A stretch of 64,000 nt of DNA, taken from an uncultured Clostridium sp. (GTDB taxonomy: Bacteria > Bacillota > Clostridia > Clostridiales > Clostridiaceae). The DNA is taken from assembly GCF_947039605.1 (NCBI RefSeq), contig NZ_CAMQZG010000009.1, positions 1-64,000 on the forward strand, read 5' to 3'. A program made the translations under genes and the position numbers. Position 1 is the first letter of the stretch; every line of letters starts with the position of its first letter. This document shows, piece after piece, positions 53,885 to 63,598 of the stretch. Below the pieces are notes generated by a model that ran no database searches, had not been told where the DNA came from, and worked only from the letters and a program-made list of their open reading frames with translations.

Positions 53885-56245
53885 TTATTTAAGTTCTACA
53901 ATAGTAACTCCATTTCCACCTTCACCATAAACTCCAAGTCTATGATTTTTAACATGTGGATGTCTTTTAAGCATTTTTCCTATTTCATCTCTTAAAACTC
54001 CTGTACCCTTACCATGAACTACTGTAACTTCTCTAAGTCCTCCAATAGCTGCATCATCAAGATATTTATCAGTAGTCATAATAGCATCAATAGAATCAAG
54101 TCCTCTTAAATCAACAGATGTAGGTACTACTCTTAAATTAAGCTTTGATTCTCTTTTTTGTATCTTCTTCTCTTGCTTAGAAACTTTAGCTTTTCTAAGT
54201 TCCTTAAGTTTAACATTTATCTTCATTATTCCAGCTTCAACTAGAACCTCACCTTTTCTATCAGGCATACTAAGAATTATAACTTTTTGATTTATTCTAG
54301 GTAACATTGCTTCCATACCTTCATAAACCTCAGTAAGTTCCTCACCCTTTTCATCCTCAACCTTTTTGTGAAGTGCCATTTGAGCGTCACTTATCTTATC
54401 ACGAAGCTTTCCTCTTTGTTTTTCAAGTTCTCTTCTAGCTTCACTTGTTATACCAAGCTTTTCAAGTTCTCTCATATTTTTAAGGATAGCATCTGCCTCA
54501 TCCTTAGCTGTATCAAGAATTGACTTTGATTCTCTTCTAGCCTCAGCATAAGCATTTTCTCTTACTTCATCAATTCTTGCAAGTTTAACATCTAATTTTT
54601 CTTTAGCCATCCTTGCCTGAATTTTATATTTTTCAGTATCTCTTGCATACTTCTCTGCTGCAATATTTTTATCTTGAAGACTTTGAATTAAATCTTCAAA
54701 CTGAAGTGAATCACTATTTATAAGTTCCTTAGCCTCCTTTATAAGATTTTCTGATAATCCAAGTCTTTTTGAAATCTCAAAAGCATTTGACTTACCAGGT
54801 ATTCCTATTAATAATCTATAAGTTGGGCTAAGTGTCTCTATATCAAATTCAACTGAAGCATTCTCTACTCCAATAGTTCTTAAAGCATAACCTTTAAGTT
54901 CACTATAGTGAGTTGTTGATAATAATCTACAACCTCTTTTTCTAAGTGTTTCAAGAATTGCAATAGCAAGTGCAGACCCCTCTGTTGGGTCTGTTCCTGA
55001 ACCAAGCTCATCAAATAATATAAAACTATTTTCAGTTGCATGTTCCATTATATAAACTATATTAGTCATATGAGCTGAGAAAGTAGATAAACTTTGCTCT
55101 ATACTTTGTTCTTTTCCAATATCAGCATAAATCTCATCAAAATGTGCAATAGTTGAATTTTCCTCTGCAGGTATTAAAAGACCTGAAAGACCCATAAGTT
55201 CTAAAAGTCCAGCTGTCTTTAAAGTTATAGTTTTACCGCCAGTATTCGGACCTGTAACAACAAGGCTAGTAAAATCTCCACCAAGATAAATACTTGCTGC
55301 AACTACATCTTCTCTTGCAATAAGTGGATGCCTTGCTTCGATAAGGTCAATCCTTCCTTCTTTGCTTATATTTGGTATAGTACCATCTATAAGACTTGCG
55401 TATTTAGCTTTTGCAAATATAAAATCAAATTCAACAATTATATTAAAGTTGTTTTGAATATTTTTTATAACACTTTCAACCATGCCTGAAAGTTCTTCTA
55501 AAATTCTTTGAATTTCTTTTCTTTCCTCAAGCATAATTTCTTTAATCTCATTATTTAAATTAACAAGACCAATAGGTTCTATAAATACAGTTGAACCACT
55601 AGAACTTTGATCGTGTATAAGTCCTGGTACAGAACCTTTAAAACTTGCTTTTACAGGAATAACATATCTATCTCCTCTTACTGTAACAAGAGAATCTTGA
55701 AGATATTCTGCATTATCCTTAACAAGTACATTAACCTTATCTCTAACAGATGCATTTTTTTCTCTTAAAGTTCTTCTTAAATTATATAATTTTGAACTTG
55801 CCTTATCAGAAATTTCTTCCTCTCCAACAATAGCATTAAAGATAGCATCCTCTATATTTTTGTAAGGAACAACTCCAAATACTATATCTTCTAATATTCT
55901 AAAACTTTCTTCCTCTTCTTTTCTTTGTAAAAACTCAGAAAATCTTCTAGCACAACTAAGCATATTAGCTATTTTAAGAAGGGAGAAAGGTCCAAGACTA
56001 CCACCTTTTCCTGCTCTTATAAGATCTTCTTTAACATCATAAAGTCCCTCAAATGGAGGTGTGCCTTTTTTAACTAAAACATCTAGTGCTTCTTTTGTTT
56101 CAGCAAGATGCTCAATAATATCATTATATGCCCCATATGGCGCAAGCTGATTTATCATTTCCTTTGCTGATGATGTAATTGCATACTTTTCTACTAATTT
56201 TTTTACCTTATCAAATTCTAAAGTTTTAATAACCTTATTATTCAT
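53885..56245 (-). CDS. mutS2: Endonuclease MutS2
   Basis: MutS2 limits homologous recombination and rescues collided ribosomes in Bacillus. The 786-residue protein lacks the mismatch-recognition domain of MutS and has core and clamp regions, an ATPase domain with Walker A GPNTGGKTITLKTAG near residues 333-347 and Walker B ILFDELGSGTDPTEG near 411-425, a long coiled coil (about 515-640), a KOW-like segment, and a C-terminal Smr nuclease domain with VDLRGLDSIDA near 708 and VVHGKGTGVLR near 743. ATG is 11 bases after the U32 gene; probably co-transcribed. Confidence 0.96.
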   Translation of the reverse strand: MNNKVIKTLEFDKVKKLVEKYAITSSAKEMINQLAPYGAYNDIIEHLAETKEALDVLVKKGTPPFEGLYDVKEDLIRAGKGGSLGPFSLLKIANMLSCARRFSEFLQRKEEEESFRILEDIVFGVVPYKNIEDAIFNAIVGEEEISDKASSKLYNLRRTLREKNASVRDKVNVLVKDNAEYLQDSLVTVRGDRYVIPVKASFKGSVPGLIHDQSSSGSTVFIEPIGLVNLNNEIKEIMLEERKEIQRILEELSGMVESVIKNIQNNFNIIVEFDFIFAKAKYASLIDGTIPNISKEGRIDLIEARHPLIAREDVVAASIYLGGDFTSLVVTGPNTGGKTITLKTAGLLELMGLSGLLIPAEENSTIAHFDEIYADIGKEQSIEQSLSTFSAHMTNIVYIMEHATENSFILFDELGSGTDPTEGSALAIAILETLRKRGCRLLSTTHYSELKGYALRTIGVENASVEFDIETLSPTYRLLIGIPGKSNAFEISKRLGLSENLIKEAKELINSDSLQFEDLIQSLQDKNIAAEKYARDTEKYKIQARMAKEKLDVKLARIDEVRENAYAEARRESKSILDTAKDEADAILKNMRELEKLGITSEARRELEKQRGKLRDKISDAQMALHKKVEDEKGEELTEVYEGMEAMLPRINQKVIILSMPDRKGEVLVEAGIMKINVKLKELRKAKVSKQEKKIQKRESKLNLRVVPTSVDLRGLDSIDAIMTTDKYLDDAAIGGLREVTVVHGKGTGVLRDEIGKMLKRHPHVKNHRLGVYGEGGNGVTIVELK

Positions 56246-56256
56246 CCTTTACTCTC

Positions 56257-58611
56257 CTATTCTACTCCCTTTCTGTAATGCCCTTTGATAAACTTACCAA
56301 GTTTAACAGGCTCTCCTTTAATGATAGCTGAAAGAACTGCTTTAGTTTCATCATAAGTTTCATCTATAAAATCTGCTCTAAATGTATGAACGCCTATGCT
56401 CTTTATATCTTTCATCTCTGAAGTTATATTTACAGGAAGTGTATTATATATATGTGCTCTACAGAATAAATCTGTCATAACAACTAAATCTTCACTCATT
56501 CTATCTCTTAATCTAAATGTACTATCGACACATGCATCATTACATTCTCTTTTTGTATTTTTCCCACCAAAAGTACTTCCAATAGGGCAATATTCACTTA
56601 TCATAACCTCAGGTTTTCCATAAACGAAGAAAATTGCTCCCTCTTTTTCTTTTTCAACTATTGATTTAATCTCTTTTCTGTTTATTTCTAAACTAAGAGG
56701 TGTTGCCTCAAGATACTGATTATAGAACTTTAATGATTCTGCATTAAATACATTAAGTTTGTATCCACCAATCATTTTATATTTATCTTTATATCTTCTA
56801 ATTATACCATCATTACCAGTCACAAGCCCTTCTATCTTATCTCCAACTGAATCAATAATTCTACAAACAACATCAAATTCTTCCTTGATTATATTTGGCA
56901 CTTCAAGATAAACAGCAGTATTTCCAAAATCTACTTCATTAAATATTCCTCTTTTTAAAGTATCTTTATTCTTACCAAATATATCTATAACTACAGTATC
57001 AAGACCTAAATCAAGCCCTGCTTGTAATTGATGTTTATAAGTAAATTTTGCTATAACAGGACCATATTTTTTCTTACCAAGTTCTGTTTTAACCTCTTCT
57101 ACTCTTTCTTTTCTTACATCTTTTTTATGCTTACCTATTTCATATGCAATAATCTCATCTAAAAGTTCTCTTCTAAGATTATTTATACTAGCCATTGGCA
57201 TAAATCCATCATCAAAAGCATCAAATATAACTGTTTCTATTTTAAATGGTATTTCACCTGATTTTTTAATATTTTTTTCAACTCTAATCATATCTAAAGG
57301 ACTATTCATAGCCACTTCAACATTTTCACCAAGTTTTTTATAAGTTTTACCATTATACTCTAAACTCATTTCAAATGGCATTCCAATTCTAAATTTAACA
57401 TGTGCTGTAAGTGCTATCTTTCTTTGATACATTTTTTCATAAGACTTCTTAAGTTCATTCATAAGAATAATATCAGTCATCTTATAACACTCATCACCCT
57501 GCTTATACTTTCTTGGATAAAGAACAACTTTATCACCTTTTTTAGCAGAAGTAACTTCATTTCCATCTTTTATAATCTTACTAAGAACAAATCCACCCTC
57601 GCCGATTCTCAGCCCATCCTTTAGCGTTACATCTTGTTCTAGTATAATTTCAGAATTCTTACCTATTCTACCAACTATTGTCCCTGTATTTCTTGGAGTA
57701 TTATAAGCCATCATATCTTTACCAGTATTCTTATAAAGATATGCATTAGAAAATCCTTCTCTATTAAATAGTTTTAAAAGGTCTCCCTCTCTATTTCTAC
57801 TTCTTTTACCTGACTCTTCAATCTCATCAATAGCCTCTCTATATGCTTCTATAACACCAGCTACATACTCAGGCTTTTTCTTTCTACCCTCAACTTTTAA
57901 AGAACTTGTTCCTGTCTTTAATAAGTCATCTATATTATCGATATTACACATATCTTTAGGACTTAAAAGGTGCCCACTTTTTTTTGAACCATCAGTATCC
58001 CTTATAAGATCATACTCTGTTCTACAAGCCTGTGCGCATTTACCTCTATTTCCACTTCTCTCACCTATCATACTACTTAAAAGACATTGTCCTGAATAAG
58101 AAACACAAAGCGCTCCATGAACAAATATTTCTGTTTCTATTCCTAAATCTTTAGAAATATACTCTATTTCTTTTAATGAAAGTTCTCTTGATAAAACTAT
58201 TCTTTGGAATCCATTCTCTGTAAAGAACTGTGCTCCTTCTGCATTATGTACACTCATTTGAGTTGATGCATGTATTTCAAGACCTGGGTAAACTTCTCTT
58301 ACCCTATTTAAAATACCTGTATCTTGTATTATTATTGCATCTACACCTGTTCTATATAAGAACCCTATATAATCTATAGCTTCATTAAACTCACTTTGTT
58401 TAATTAAAGTGTTTATAGTTACATATACAGGAAGACCATAACTATGTGCGTAGTCAACTGCCTTCTCCATCATTGGTTTATCAAAATTTGTTGCATAAGC
58501 TCTTGCAGAGAACTTATCTCCACCTAAATATATTGCATCAGCACCCTTATTAATCGCTGCTATCATACTTTCCATTGACCCAGCTGGGGCTAATAATTCT
58601 ACTTTATTCAT
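56257..58611 (-). CDS. U32 family protein (RlhA-like, DUF3656)
   Basis: The 784-residue protein has an N-terminal U32 domain (VELLAPAGSMESMIAAINKGADAIYLGG) with EIFVHGALCVSYSGQCLLSSMIGERSGNRGKCAQACR near residues 163-199, and C-terminal DUF3656-type sequence with a second cysteine set (CPIGSTF...CNDACVDSTF, about 683-710). Members are annotated as collagenase-like peptidases, but the E. coli homologue RlhA is required for hydroxylation of C2501 in 23S rRNA, so an rRNA role is as likely as a protease role. Full family length. Confidence 0.88.
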   Translation of the reverse strand: MNKVELLAPAGSMESMIAAINKGADAIYLGGDKFSARAYATNFDKPMMEKAVDYAHSYGLPVYVTINTLIKQSEFNEAIDYIGFLYRTGVDAIIIQDTGILNRVREVYPGLEIHASTQMSVHNAEGAQFFTENGFQRIVLSRELSLKEIEYISKDLGIETEIFVHGALCVSYSGQCLLSSMIGERSGNRGKCAQACRTEYDLIRDTDGSKKSGHLLSPKDMCNIDNIDDLLKTGTSSLKVEGRKKKPEYVAGVIEAYREAIDEIEESGKRSRNREGDLLKLFNREGFSNAYLYKNTGKDMMAYNTPRNTGTIVGRIGKNSEIILEQDVTLKDGLRIGEGGFVLSKIIKDGNEVTSAKKGDKVVLYPRKYKQGDECYKMTDIILMNELKKSYEKMYQRKIALTAHVKFRIGMPFEMSLEYNGKTYKKLGENVEVAMNSPLDMIRVEKNIKKSGEIPFKIETVIFDAFDDGFMPMASINNLRRELLDEIIAYEIGKHKKDVRKERVEEVKTELGKKKYGPVIAKFTYKHQLQAGLDLGLDTVVIDIFGKNKDTLKRGIFNEVDFGNTAVYLEVPNIIKEEFDVVCRIIDSVGDKIEGLVTGNDGIIRRYKDKYKMIGGYKLNVFNAESLKFYNQYLEATPLSLEINRKEIKSIVEKEKEGAIFFVYGKPEVMISEYCPIGSTFGGKNTKRECNDACVDSTFRLRDRMSEDLVVMTDLFCRAHIYNTLPVNITSEMKDIKSIGVHTFRADFIDETYDETKAVLSAIIKGEPVKLGKFIKGHYRKGVE

Positions 58612-58689
58612 AAATACACTACTCCTACTCTCTTTGCTTTTGTAAAAAACAAATAAATTAATAAATTTAACAAATTAATTCAATACCTA

Positions 58690-58718
58690 ATTATACACAA
58701 ACATTCACTATATCTCAA
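58690..58718 (-). promoter_or_regulatory. Promoter of the U32-mutS2 operon
   Basis: Minus strand TTGAGA (58713-58718), 17-base spacer, TATAAT (58690-58695). It lies about 80 bases before the U32 start codon. Confidence 0.7.
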
Positions 58719-58748
58719 AGATTGCAGAAAAAAAATTGAATACTACAA

Positions 58749-58788
58749 AAAAGAAACTGTTTCCATATTAAAAGAAACAGTTTCTTTT
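58749..58788 (-). terminator. Terminator after zapA
   Basis: A perfect 15-bp stem (58749-58763 with 58774-58788, loop of ten), overlapping the zapA stop codon, with A-tracts on the plus strand that give a T-tail (TTTTTTGTAG) on the minus strand. Confidence 0.88.
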
Positions 58789-59744
58789 TATTTTAATTTT
58801 TTTAAAAGCATAGGATTATTTTTAACCTTTTCAGCAACTACAGCTAATTGACTCTCTAAAAACTTATTTTCAAGATCAATTATTCTGTACTTTGATGACT
58901 GTAAACCAAACTTAATTTCTCTACGCGATTTTTTTAATAAGTGATTTGCTTTTTCTAACTTTTCATTTTTAGTTTCCACTAAACTTAGTTGCTTTCTTAA
59001 TTCTTCAACTTCAACCTCTAAAGTTCCTGATGAATTATTTTGCATTTCACTATTAAGTTCATCTTGCAGTTCTAACTTATCTTCCTCTAATCTTTGTTTT
59101 TCAAGGATTAACATCATATTAGTTTCTTCTACATCAGTTTTTTCTATCTTAATAGCTTCTTTTGCTTTTATAGCATCTTGAGTTTCATCTTTTAACCTAA
59201 CTATTTCATTTTTAAAATCTTCAGTTTTCTTTTGAAATTCAGTTTTCAAAGTCTCATTCACATTTGAATATTCACTTTTCAACTTTTCATTCTCTTTTAA
59301 ATATCCATTTTTTAATATTTCATTTTCTTTTGAATATCTATTTTTCAAACTTATAGTTTCTTTTGAATGTTCATTTTTCAAACTAGTTATTTCTTTTTTG
59401 AAATTTTCAGTTATATTTAAATGTTTACTTTCCTCAGCCCTTATAGCAATTGCATACTTTTCTTTAATTCCATCAAGTTCATTCTTTATCACCTTATTAT
59501 CTTTTTTCATCACATCATGATTTCCTAAAAGCACATTCAATTCTTTTTTAGCTTTAAAAGATTCATCTGCTAAGTTTATGGCTGTCAAAATTGAGGCTGC
59601 TGAAACACTTAATTTAGTATTTTTTTGAAGAATCTCTTGCAGCTTGTCCTCGACATGACTCGCAAGATGATGTAAATACTCTTCATCTTCTTTTCCTTTT
59701 AAGTTATACTCCATGCCATTAATTCTTACAGTGACTGTTGCCAT
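58788..59744 (-). CDS. zapA: ZapA-domain cell division protein with long coiled-coil extension
   Basis: The first 85 residues are a ZapA domain (ATVTVRINGMEYNLKGKEDEEYLHHLASHVEDKLQEI...SAASILTAINLADE), which cross-links FtsZ filaments. ZapA is usually 85-110 residues; this protein has 318, nearly all the rest coiled coil (about residues 85-290), ending in a basic region and a short tail. An 11-residue repeat occurs five times in a row (residues 121-175). Long ZapA proteins occur in other Clostridia next to U32 and pheT. I start at ATG 59744 with AGAGGTG four bases upstream; the ORF start at 59771 lacks one. Confidence 0.88.
   Translation of the reverse strand: MATVTVRINGMEYNLKGKEDEEYLHHLASHVEDKLQEILQKNTKLSVSAASILTAINLADESFKAKKELNVLLGNHDVMKKDNKVIKNELDGIKEKYAIAIRAEESKHLNITENFKKEITSLKNEHSKETISLKNRYSKENEILKNGYLKENEKLKSEYSNVNETLKTEFQKKTEDFKNEIVRLKDETQDAIKAKEAIKIEKTDVEETNMMLILEKQRLEEDKLELQDELNSEMQNNSSGTLEVEVEELRKQLSLVETKNEKLEKANHLLKKSRREIKFGLQSSKYRIIDLENKFLESQLAVVAEKVKNNPMLLKKLK
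59220..59384 (-). repeat. Five tandem 33-bp repeats coding an 11-residue unit in zapA
   Basis: Five consecutive 33-bp units encode SLKNEHSKETI, SLKNRYSKENE, ILKNGYLKENE, KLKSEYSNVNE and TLKTEFQKKTE; a degenerate sixth follows. L at position 2, K at 3, and E near the end are shared, the pattern of a hendecad (11-residue) coiled coil. Confidence 0.88.
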
Positions 59745-59793
59745 ACTACACCTCTTTAAAATAAAATTCATAAGCTCTTATTTTTTGCATAAT

Positions 59794-59831
59794 AAATTGC
59801 TATGTATATTTTAACATATACATAGCAATTT
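59794..59831 (-). terminator. Hairpin between pheT and zapA
   Basis: A perfect 16-bp stem (59794-59809 with 59816-59831, loop of six) lies between the two genes. The minus-strand tail has few T residues, so termination may be partial and zapA may get read-through from pheST. Confidence 0.65.
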
Positions 59832-59842
59832 TAATATATATA

Positions 59843-62224
59843 TTATCTAAATTCCGCTCCTAGCTTATGCTCTAGCGCTCTTAGAATTTTATCATGTACT
59901 TTACCTACTGATTTCTCATCAAGAGTCTTTTTAGGATCTCTATAAACAATAGCATAAGCTACACTTTTCTTACCTTCTGGAATTTGCTCACCTTTGTATA
60001 CATCAAATAATTTGATTGATTCAACAAGTGGTTGACCTGCTCTTTTTATTGCATCTTCTATATCTGCAACTAAAACTTCATCATCAACTAATATTGCTAT
60101 ATCTCTTGTAACTGCTGGGAATTTAGCTATTACTGAGTATGATTTTTCTGTATTTGCTGCTGCATATAATTTATCTAAATCAAGCTCTGCTGTATAAGCT
60201 AAAGTATTTACTCCATAGTTTTCTGTAACATCAGGATGAACTTCTCCAAGAACTCCAACTTCAATATTTTTACCCACTGAAATCATAGCAGTTTTTCCTG
60301 GGTGGTAACTTGGGTTTTCTGATTCTCTTTTGAATGAGAATTTAGTAATTCCAAGTGCTTCAATTAAGTTTTCTACTACACCTTTTAAATCAAAGTAATC
60401 TACATCTCCATACATTCCTATTGTAAGAATATTTCTTTCTGTAGGAAGTTCATTTTCATCTTCATTTGGAATATAAACTTTACCAATTTCAAATAATCTT
60501 GCATATTCGTTATTTCTAGCATAGTTTCTTCCAAGTGATTCCATTATTGAAGGAAGTATAGATGTTCTCATAACACTAAAATCTTCTCCTAATGGATTTT
60601 TGATTCTAACTACATTTCTAAGCTCTGAATCAGCTGGTATATTAATCATATCAAATACTTTCATACTACCAAATGAATAACTTATTGATTGGTTGATTCC
60701 TGAAGAAATCATAGTATTAACTACTAAATCATCAAGTTTTTGCTTAGCATTTTTTGCTTCTTTATTAGTATTAGTTGTAATTATTGTTGTTGGAACATTG
60801 TTATATCCATATATTCTTGCAACTTCTTCTGCAATATCCTCTTTAATAGCAATATCTATTCTAAATGTAGGAACTGTTATTTCTAAACTATCCCCATTTA
60901 TAACTGTCATTAAATCAAGACTATCTAAACATTCTTTCATTATTTCACTTGAAATATCAGTTCCAAGGAATCCATTTATCCATGAAGCACTTACAGACAT
61001 TTTTCCTTCTGGCTTAACAGAATTATATATATCTATTGTTCCTTCCATGATTTCTCCACAACCAAGTTCTACTATTAAAGCACAAGCTCTATCCATAGCA
61101 AGAGTTGCAAGGTTTGGATCTATATCTTTATCAAATCTTGATGAACTCTCTGTTCTAAGTCCAAGTTTTTTTGAATTAACTCTAATATTTGTTCCCTCAA
61201 AGTTTGCTGACTCAAATATAACTTCTGTTGTATCATCATTAATTCCTGAGTGTAATCCACCCATGATTCCTGCAATAGCAACTACTTCACTACCATCTTT
61301 GATAGTTAATACTGAGTTATCTAAAATTCTTTCTTCTTCATCTAAAGTTACAAACTTTTCTCCATCATTTGCTTTTTCAACAATAATGTTTCCTGTTTTA
61401 ACTTCTCTTTTATCAAATGCATGCATTGGTTGCCCAAGTTCTAACATAACGTAGTTTGTAATATCTACTATATTATTTATAGGTCTAACATCTGCATCCA
61501 TAAGCTTTTCTTGCATCCATGCAGGAGATGGAGAAACTTTTACATTTTTAACTCCTCTTGACATGTATCTTCTACAAAGCTCATCCTTAACATCAACTTT
61601 TATAATGTCATTTATATTTTCTTTTGAAGCTACTTCAAATTTTATATTTGGCATTTTATAAGTTGTTTTAAGTGTTGCAGCAGTTTCTCTAGCCATACCA
61701 ACTATACTTAAACAGTCTGGTCTATTTGATGTTATCTCTAAATCAATTATAGCTTTATTAAGACCTAATGCTTCTTTGATACACATTCCAGGTTTTGAAT
61801 CTTGTGGTAATATCATAAGTCCGTGAACTTCAACGTTATCAGCTATACCTAGTTCTTCCTCAGAACAGAACATACCATTTGATACAATCCCTCTAAGTTT
61901 TCCTTTTTTGATTTTTGTTCCATCAGCAAGTACTGAACCATGAAGTGCTACTGGTACAAAATCATTTTCTTTCATATTATCTGCTGCTGTAACTATTTGA
62001 AGAAGTTCTTCTTCCCCTATGTTAACTTGACATATTTTTAATTTTTCAGCATCTGGATGCTGTTCTATTTTTTCTAATTTACATACTACAACTTTCTGTA
62101 TAGTATCTCCTGCAATTTCAACACCTTCAACCTTTGAACCTGATAGAGTTAATAAATCTCCAAGTTCAACTGCTGGCATATCTACATTTACGTAATCTTT
62201 TAGCCAATTAAATGGTACTTTCAT
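59843..62224 (-). CDS. pheT: Phenylalanyl-tRNA synthetase beta subunit
   Basis: The beta subunit of the (alpha-beta)2 enzyme. The 793-residue protein has the N-terminal EMAP/OB tRNA-binding domain (about residues 40-155, [26 protein letters not shown]), the B3/B4 editing domain (about 205-375), B5, the catalytic-like core (about 480-690, including [20 protein letters not shown]) and the C-terminal FDX-ACB anticodon domain ([16 protein letters not shown]). Length is normal. It follows pheS by 13 bases with GGAGG upstream and shares its T-box control. Confidence 0.97.
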   Translation of the reverse strand: MKVPFNWLKDYVNVDMPAVELGDLLTLSGSKVEGVEIAGDTIQKVVVCKLEKIEQHPDAEKLKICQVNIGEEELLQIVTAADNMKENDFVPVALHGSVLADGTKIKKGKLRGIVSNGMFCSEEELGIADNVEVHGLMILPQDSKPGMCIKEALGLNKAIIDLEITSNRPDCLSIVGMARETAATLKTTYKMPNIKFEVASKENINDIIKVDVKDELCRRYMSRGVKNVKVSPSPAWMQEKLMDADVRPINNIVDITNYVMLELGQPMHAFDKREVKTGNIIVEKANDGEKFVTLDEEERILDNSVLTIKDGSEVVAIAGIMGGLHSGINDDTTEVIFESANFEGTNIRVNSKKLGLRTESSSRFDKDIDPNLATLAMDRACALIVELGCGEIMEGTIDIYNSVKPEGKMSVSASWINGFLGTDISSEIMKECLDSLDLMTVINGDSLEITVPTFRIDIAIKEDIAEEVARIYGYNNVPTTIITTNTNKEAKNAKQKLDDLVVNTMISSGINQSISYSFGSMKVFDMINIPADSELRNVVRIKNPLGEDFSVMRTSILPSIMESLGRNYARNNEYARLFEIGKVYIPNEDENELPTERNILTIGMYGDVDYFDLKGVVENLIEALGITKFSFKRESENPSYHPGKTAMISVGKNIEVGVLGEVHPDVTENYGVNTLAYTAELDLDKLYAAANTEKSYSVIAKFPAVTRDIAILVDDEVLVADIEDAIKRAGQPLVESIKLFDVYKGEQIPEGKKSVAYAIVYRDPKKTLDEKSVGKVHDKILRALEHKLGAEFR

Positions 62225-62237
62225 CTTTGCTTCCTCC

Positions 62238-63257
62238 TTAGAATTGATTTAAGAATCTCATATCACTTTCATATAATAGTCTGATATCATCTATGCCATA
62301 TTTAAGCATAACCATTCTATCAACACCAAATCCAAAAGCAAATCCACTATAAACTTCTGGGTCTATTCCACAGTTTCTTAAAACATCTGGGTGAACCATT
62401 CCACAACCAAGAAGTTCTATCCAACCTTCACCCTTACACACTTTGCAGCCTGCTCCATCACATACGAAACATGTTGCATCCATTTCTGCTGATGGTTCTG
62501 TGAATGGGAAGTGATGTGGTCTAAACTTAGTCTTCATTGAATCTCCAAACATTTTATGTGCAAATAATTGAAGAGTTCCTTTTAAGTCTGCAAATGTTAT
62601 ATTTTTATCTATAACAAGACCTTCCATTTGATAAAATATTGGAGAGTGAGTTGCATCAACCGCATCTGATCTAAAAACTTTACCAGGTGAAATCATTTTT
62701 ATTGGTAACTCTTGGTTCTCCATAACTCTAATTTGAACTGGTGAAGTTTGAGTTCTAAGAACCATATTATCATTTATGTAGAAAGTGTCTTGCTCACTTC
62801 TAGCTGGATGATCTTTTGGTATATTTAAAGCCTCAAAGTTATAATAATCTTTTTCTACCTCTGGACCTTCTTCTACTGAGAATCCCATTGATATAAATAT
62901 TTCTTTCATATGATCAAGAGTTAACTCAAGTGGGTGTTTCTTCCCTATTAAGTTTTTCTTACCAGGCATTGATATATCAATAACCTCACTGCTTAATCTA
63001 GCATTTTTTTCTTTGTTTTTAATTTCTGTAGCAATTTGCTCAATTTGCGCCTCAATAGTTTCTCTAACCTCATTGGCTACTTTACCCACTACTGGTCTTT
63101 CTTCCTGACTTAAATCTTTCATACCTCTTAAGATAGCTGTAAGCTCACCTTTTTTTCCAAGGTATTTTACTCTTATAGCTTCGATAGCTGTACTATCTAC
63201 TACTACTTTTAATTCTTCTAATGCACTATTTTGAATTTCTTGTAATTTTTCTTGCAT
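62238..63257 (-). CDS. pheS: Phenylalanyl-tRNA synthetase alpha subunit
   Basis: The catalytic alpha subunit. The 339-residue protein has an N-terminal coiled coil (about residues 1-85), class II motif 2 region [26 protein letters not shown] near 178-203, and motif 3 [20 protein letters not shown] near 302-321. A Cys-x2-Cys pair [12 protein letters not shown] near 264-275 is common in clostridial PheS. ATG has AAAGGAG upstream. Expression is controlled by the T-box leader just upstream. Confidence 0.97.
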   Translation of the reverse strand: MQEKLQEIQNSALEELKVVVDSTAIEAIRVKYLGKKGELTAILRGMKDLSQEERPVVGKVANEVRETIEAQIEQIATEIKNKEKNARLSSEVIDISMPGKKNLIGKKHPLELTLDHMKEIFISMGFSVEEGPEVEKDYYNFEALNIPKDHPARSEQDTFYINDNMVLRTQTSPVQIRVMENQELPIKMISPGKVFRSDAVDATHSPIFYQMEGLVIDKNITFADLKGTLQLFAHKMFGDSMKTKFRPHHFPFTEPSAEMDATCFVCDGAGCKVCKGEGWIELLGCGMVHPDVLRNCGIDPEVYSGFAFGFGVDRMVMLKYGIDDIRLLYESDMRFLNQF

Positions 63258-63305
63258 CTTTAAATTCTCCTTTCAGATTATTTGCTAAAAAGTGGTAAAA
63301 AGCAT

Positions 63306-63560
63306 AAAAAAACCCCGTCCCAACAAAGGGACGGGGTATATATATATCCGCGGTACCACCCTAATTAACATACTAAATGTTCACTTAAGAAAAAATAACG
63401 GCTTTTAACCGCTAACTGCTACTAACTTTCACAATTAGAACTCCAGAGTGAATTTCCATACCCATTCTTTAGAAAAACTTTCAGTCGCGATTTTTCATCC
63501 CTAAAAAGAACTTACAATATGTACTTATCTCTATCATAGTTTATTTAAATTATTGTATTT
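63306..63560 (-). ncRNA. Phenylalanine T-box riboswitch before pheST
   Basis: The minus-strand leader contains the T-box core AGGGTGGTACCGCGG (within 63348-63366), followed by a terminator with a perfect 10-bp stem (63312-63321 with 63328-63337) and a T-run. Stem I includes the AGTA loop-E element, GGGATG and GCGAC. The specifier is read as UUC (Phe), at 63450-63452, in the loop GGAAATTCACTC; the UGGU in the T-box bulge would pair with an ACCA tRNA end. Uncharged tRNA-Phe would favour antitermination of pheST. Confidence 0.95.
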
Positions 63561-63567
63561 ACACCTA

Positions 63568-63596
63568 ATTATACATATAAGATATAAATTATACAA
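63568..63596 (-). promoter_or_regulatory. Promoter of the pheST leader
   Basis: Minus strand TTGTAT (63591-63596), 17-base spacer, TATAAT (63568-63573). It begins three bases after the stop codon of the methyltransferase gene and places the transcript start about 300 bases before pheS. Confidence 0.8.
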
Positions 63597-63598
63597 TA

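Noticed and set aside
59745..59771. Nine-residue N-terminal extension of ZapA
   Set aside because: AGAGGTG lies in the extension, and ZapA proteins begin near the TVRINGMEY motif.
60693..61454. A 253-codon open frame on the plus strand
   Set aside because: It lies wholly antisense to pheT, has no Shine-Dalgarno, and its hydrophobic composition is what is expected from the opposite strand of an AT-rich gene.
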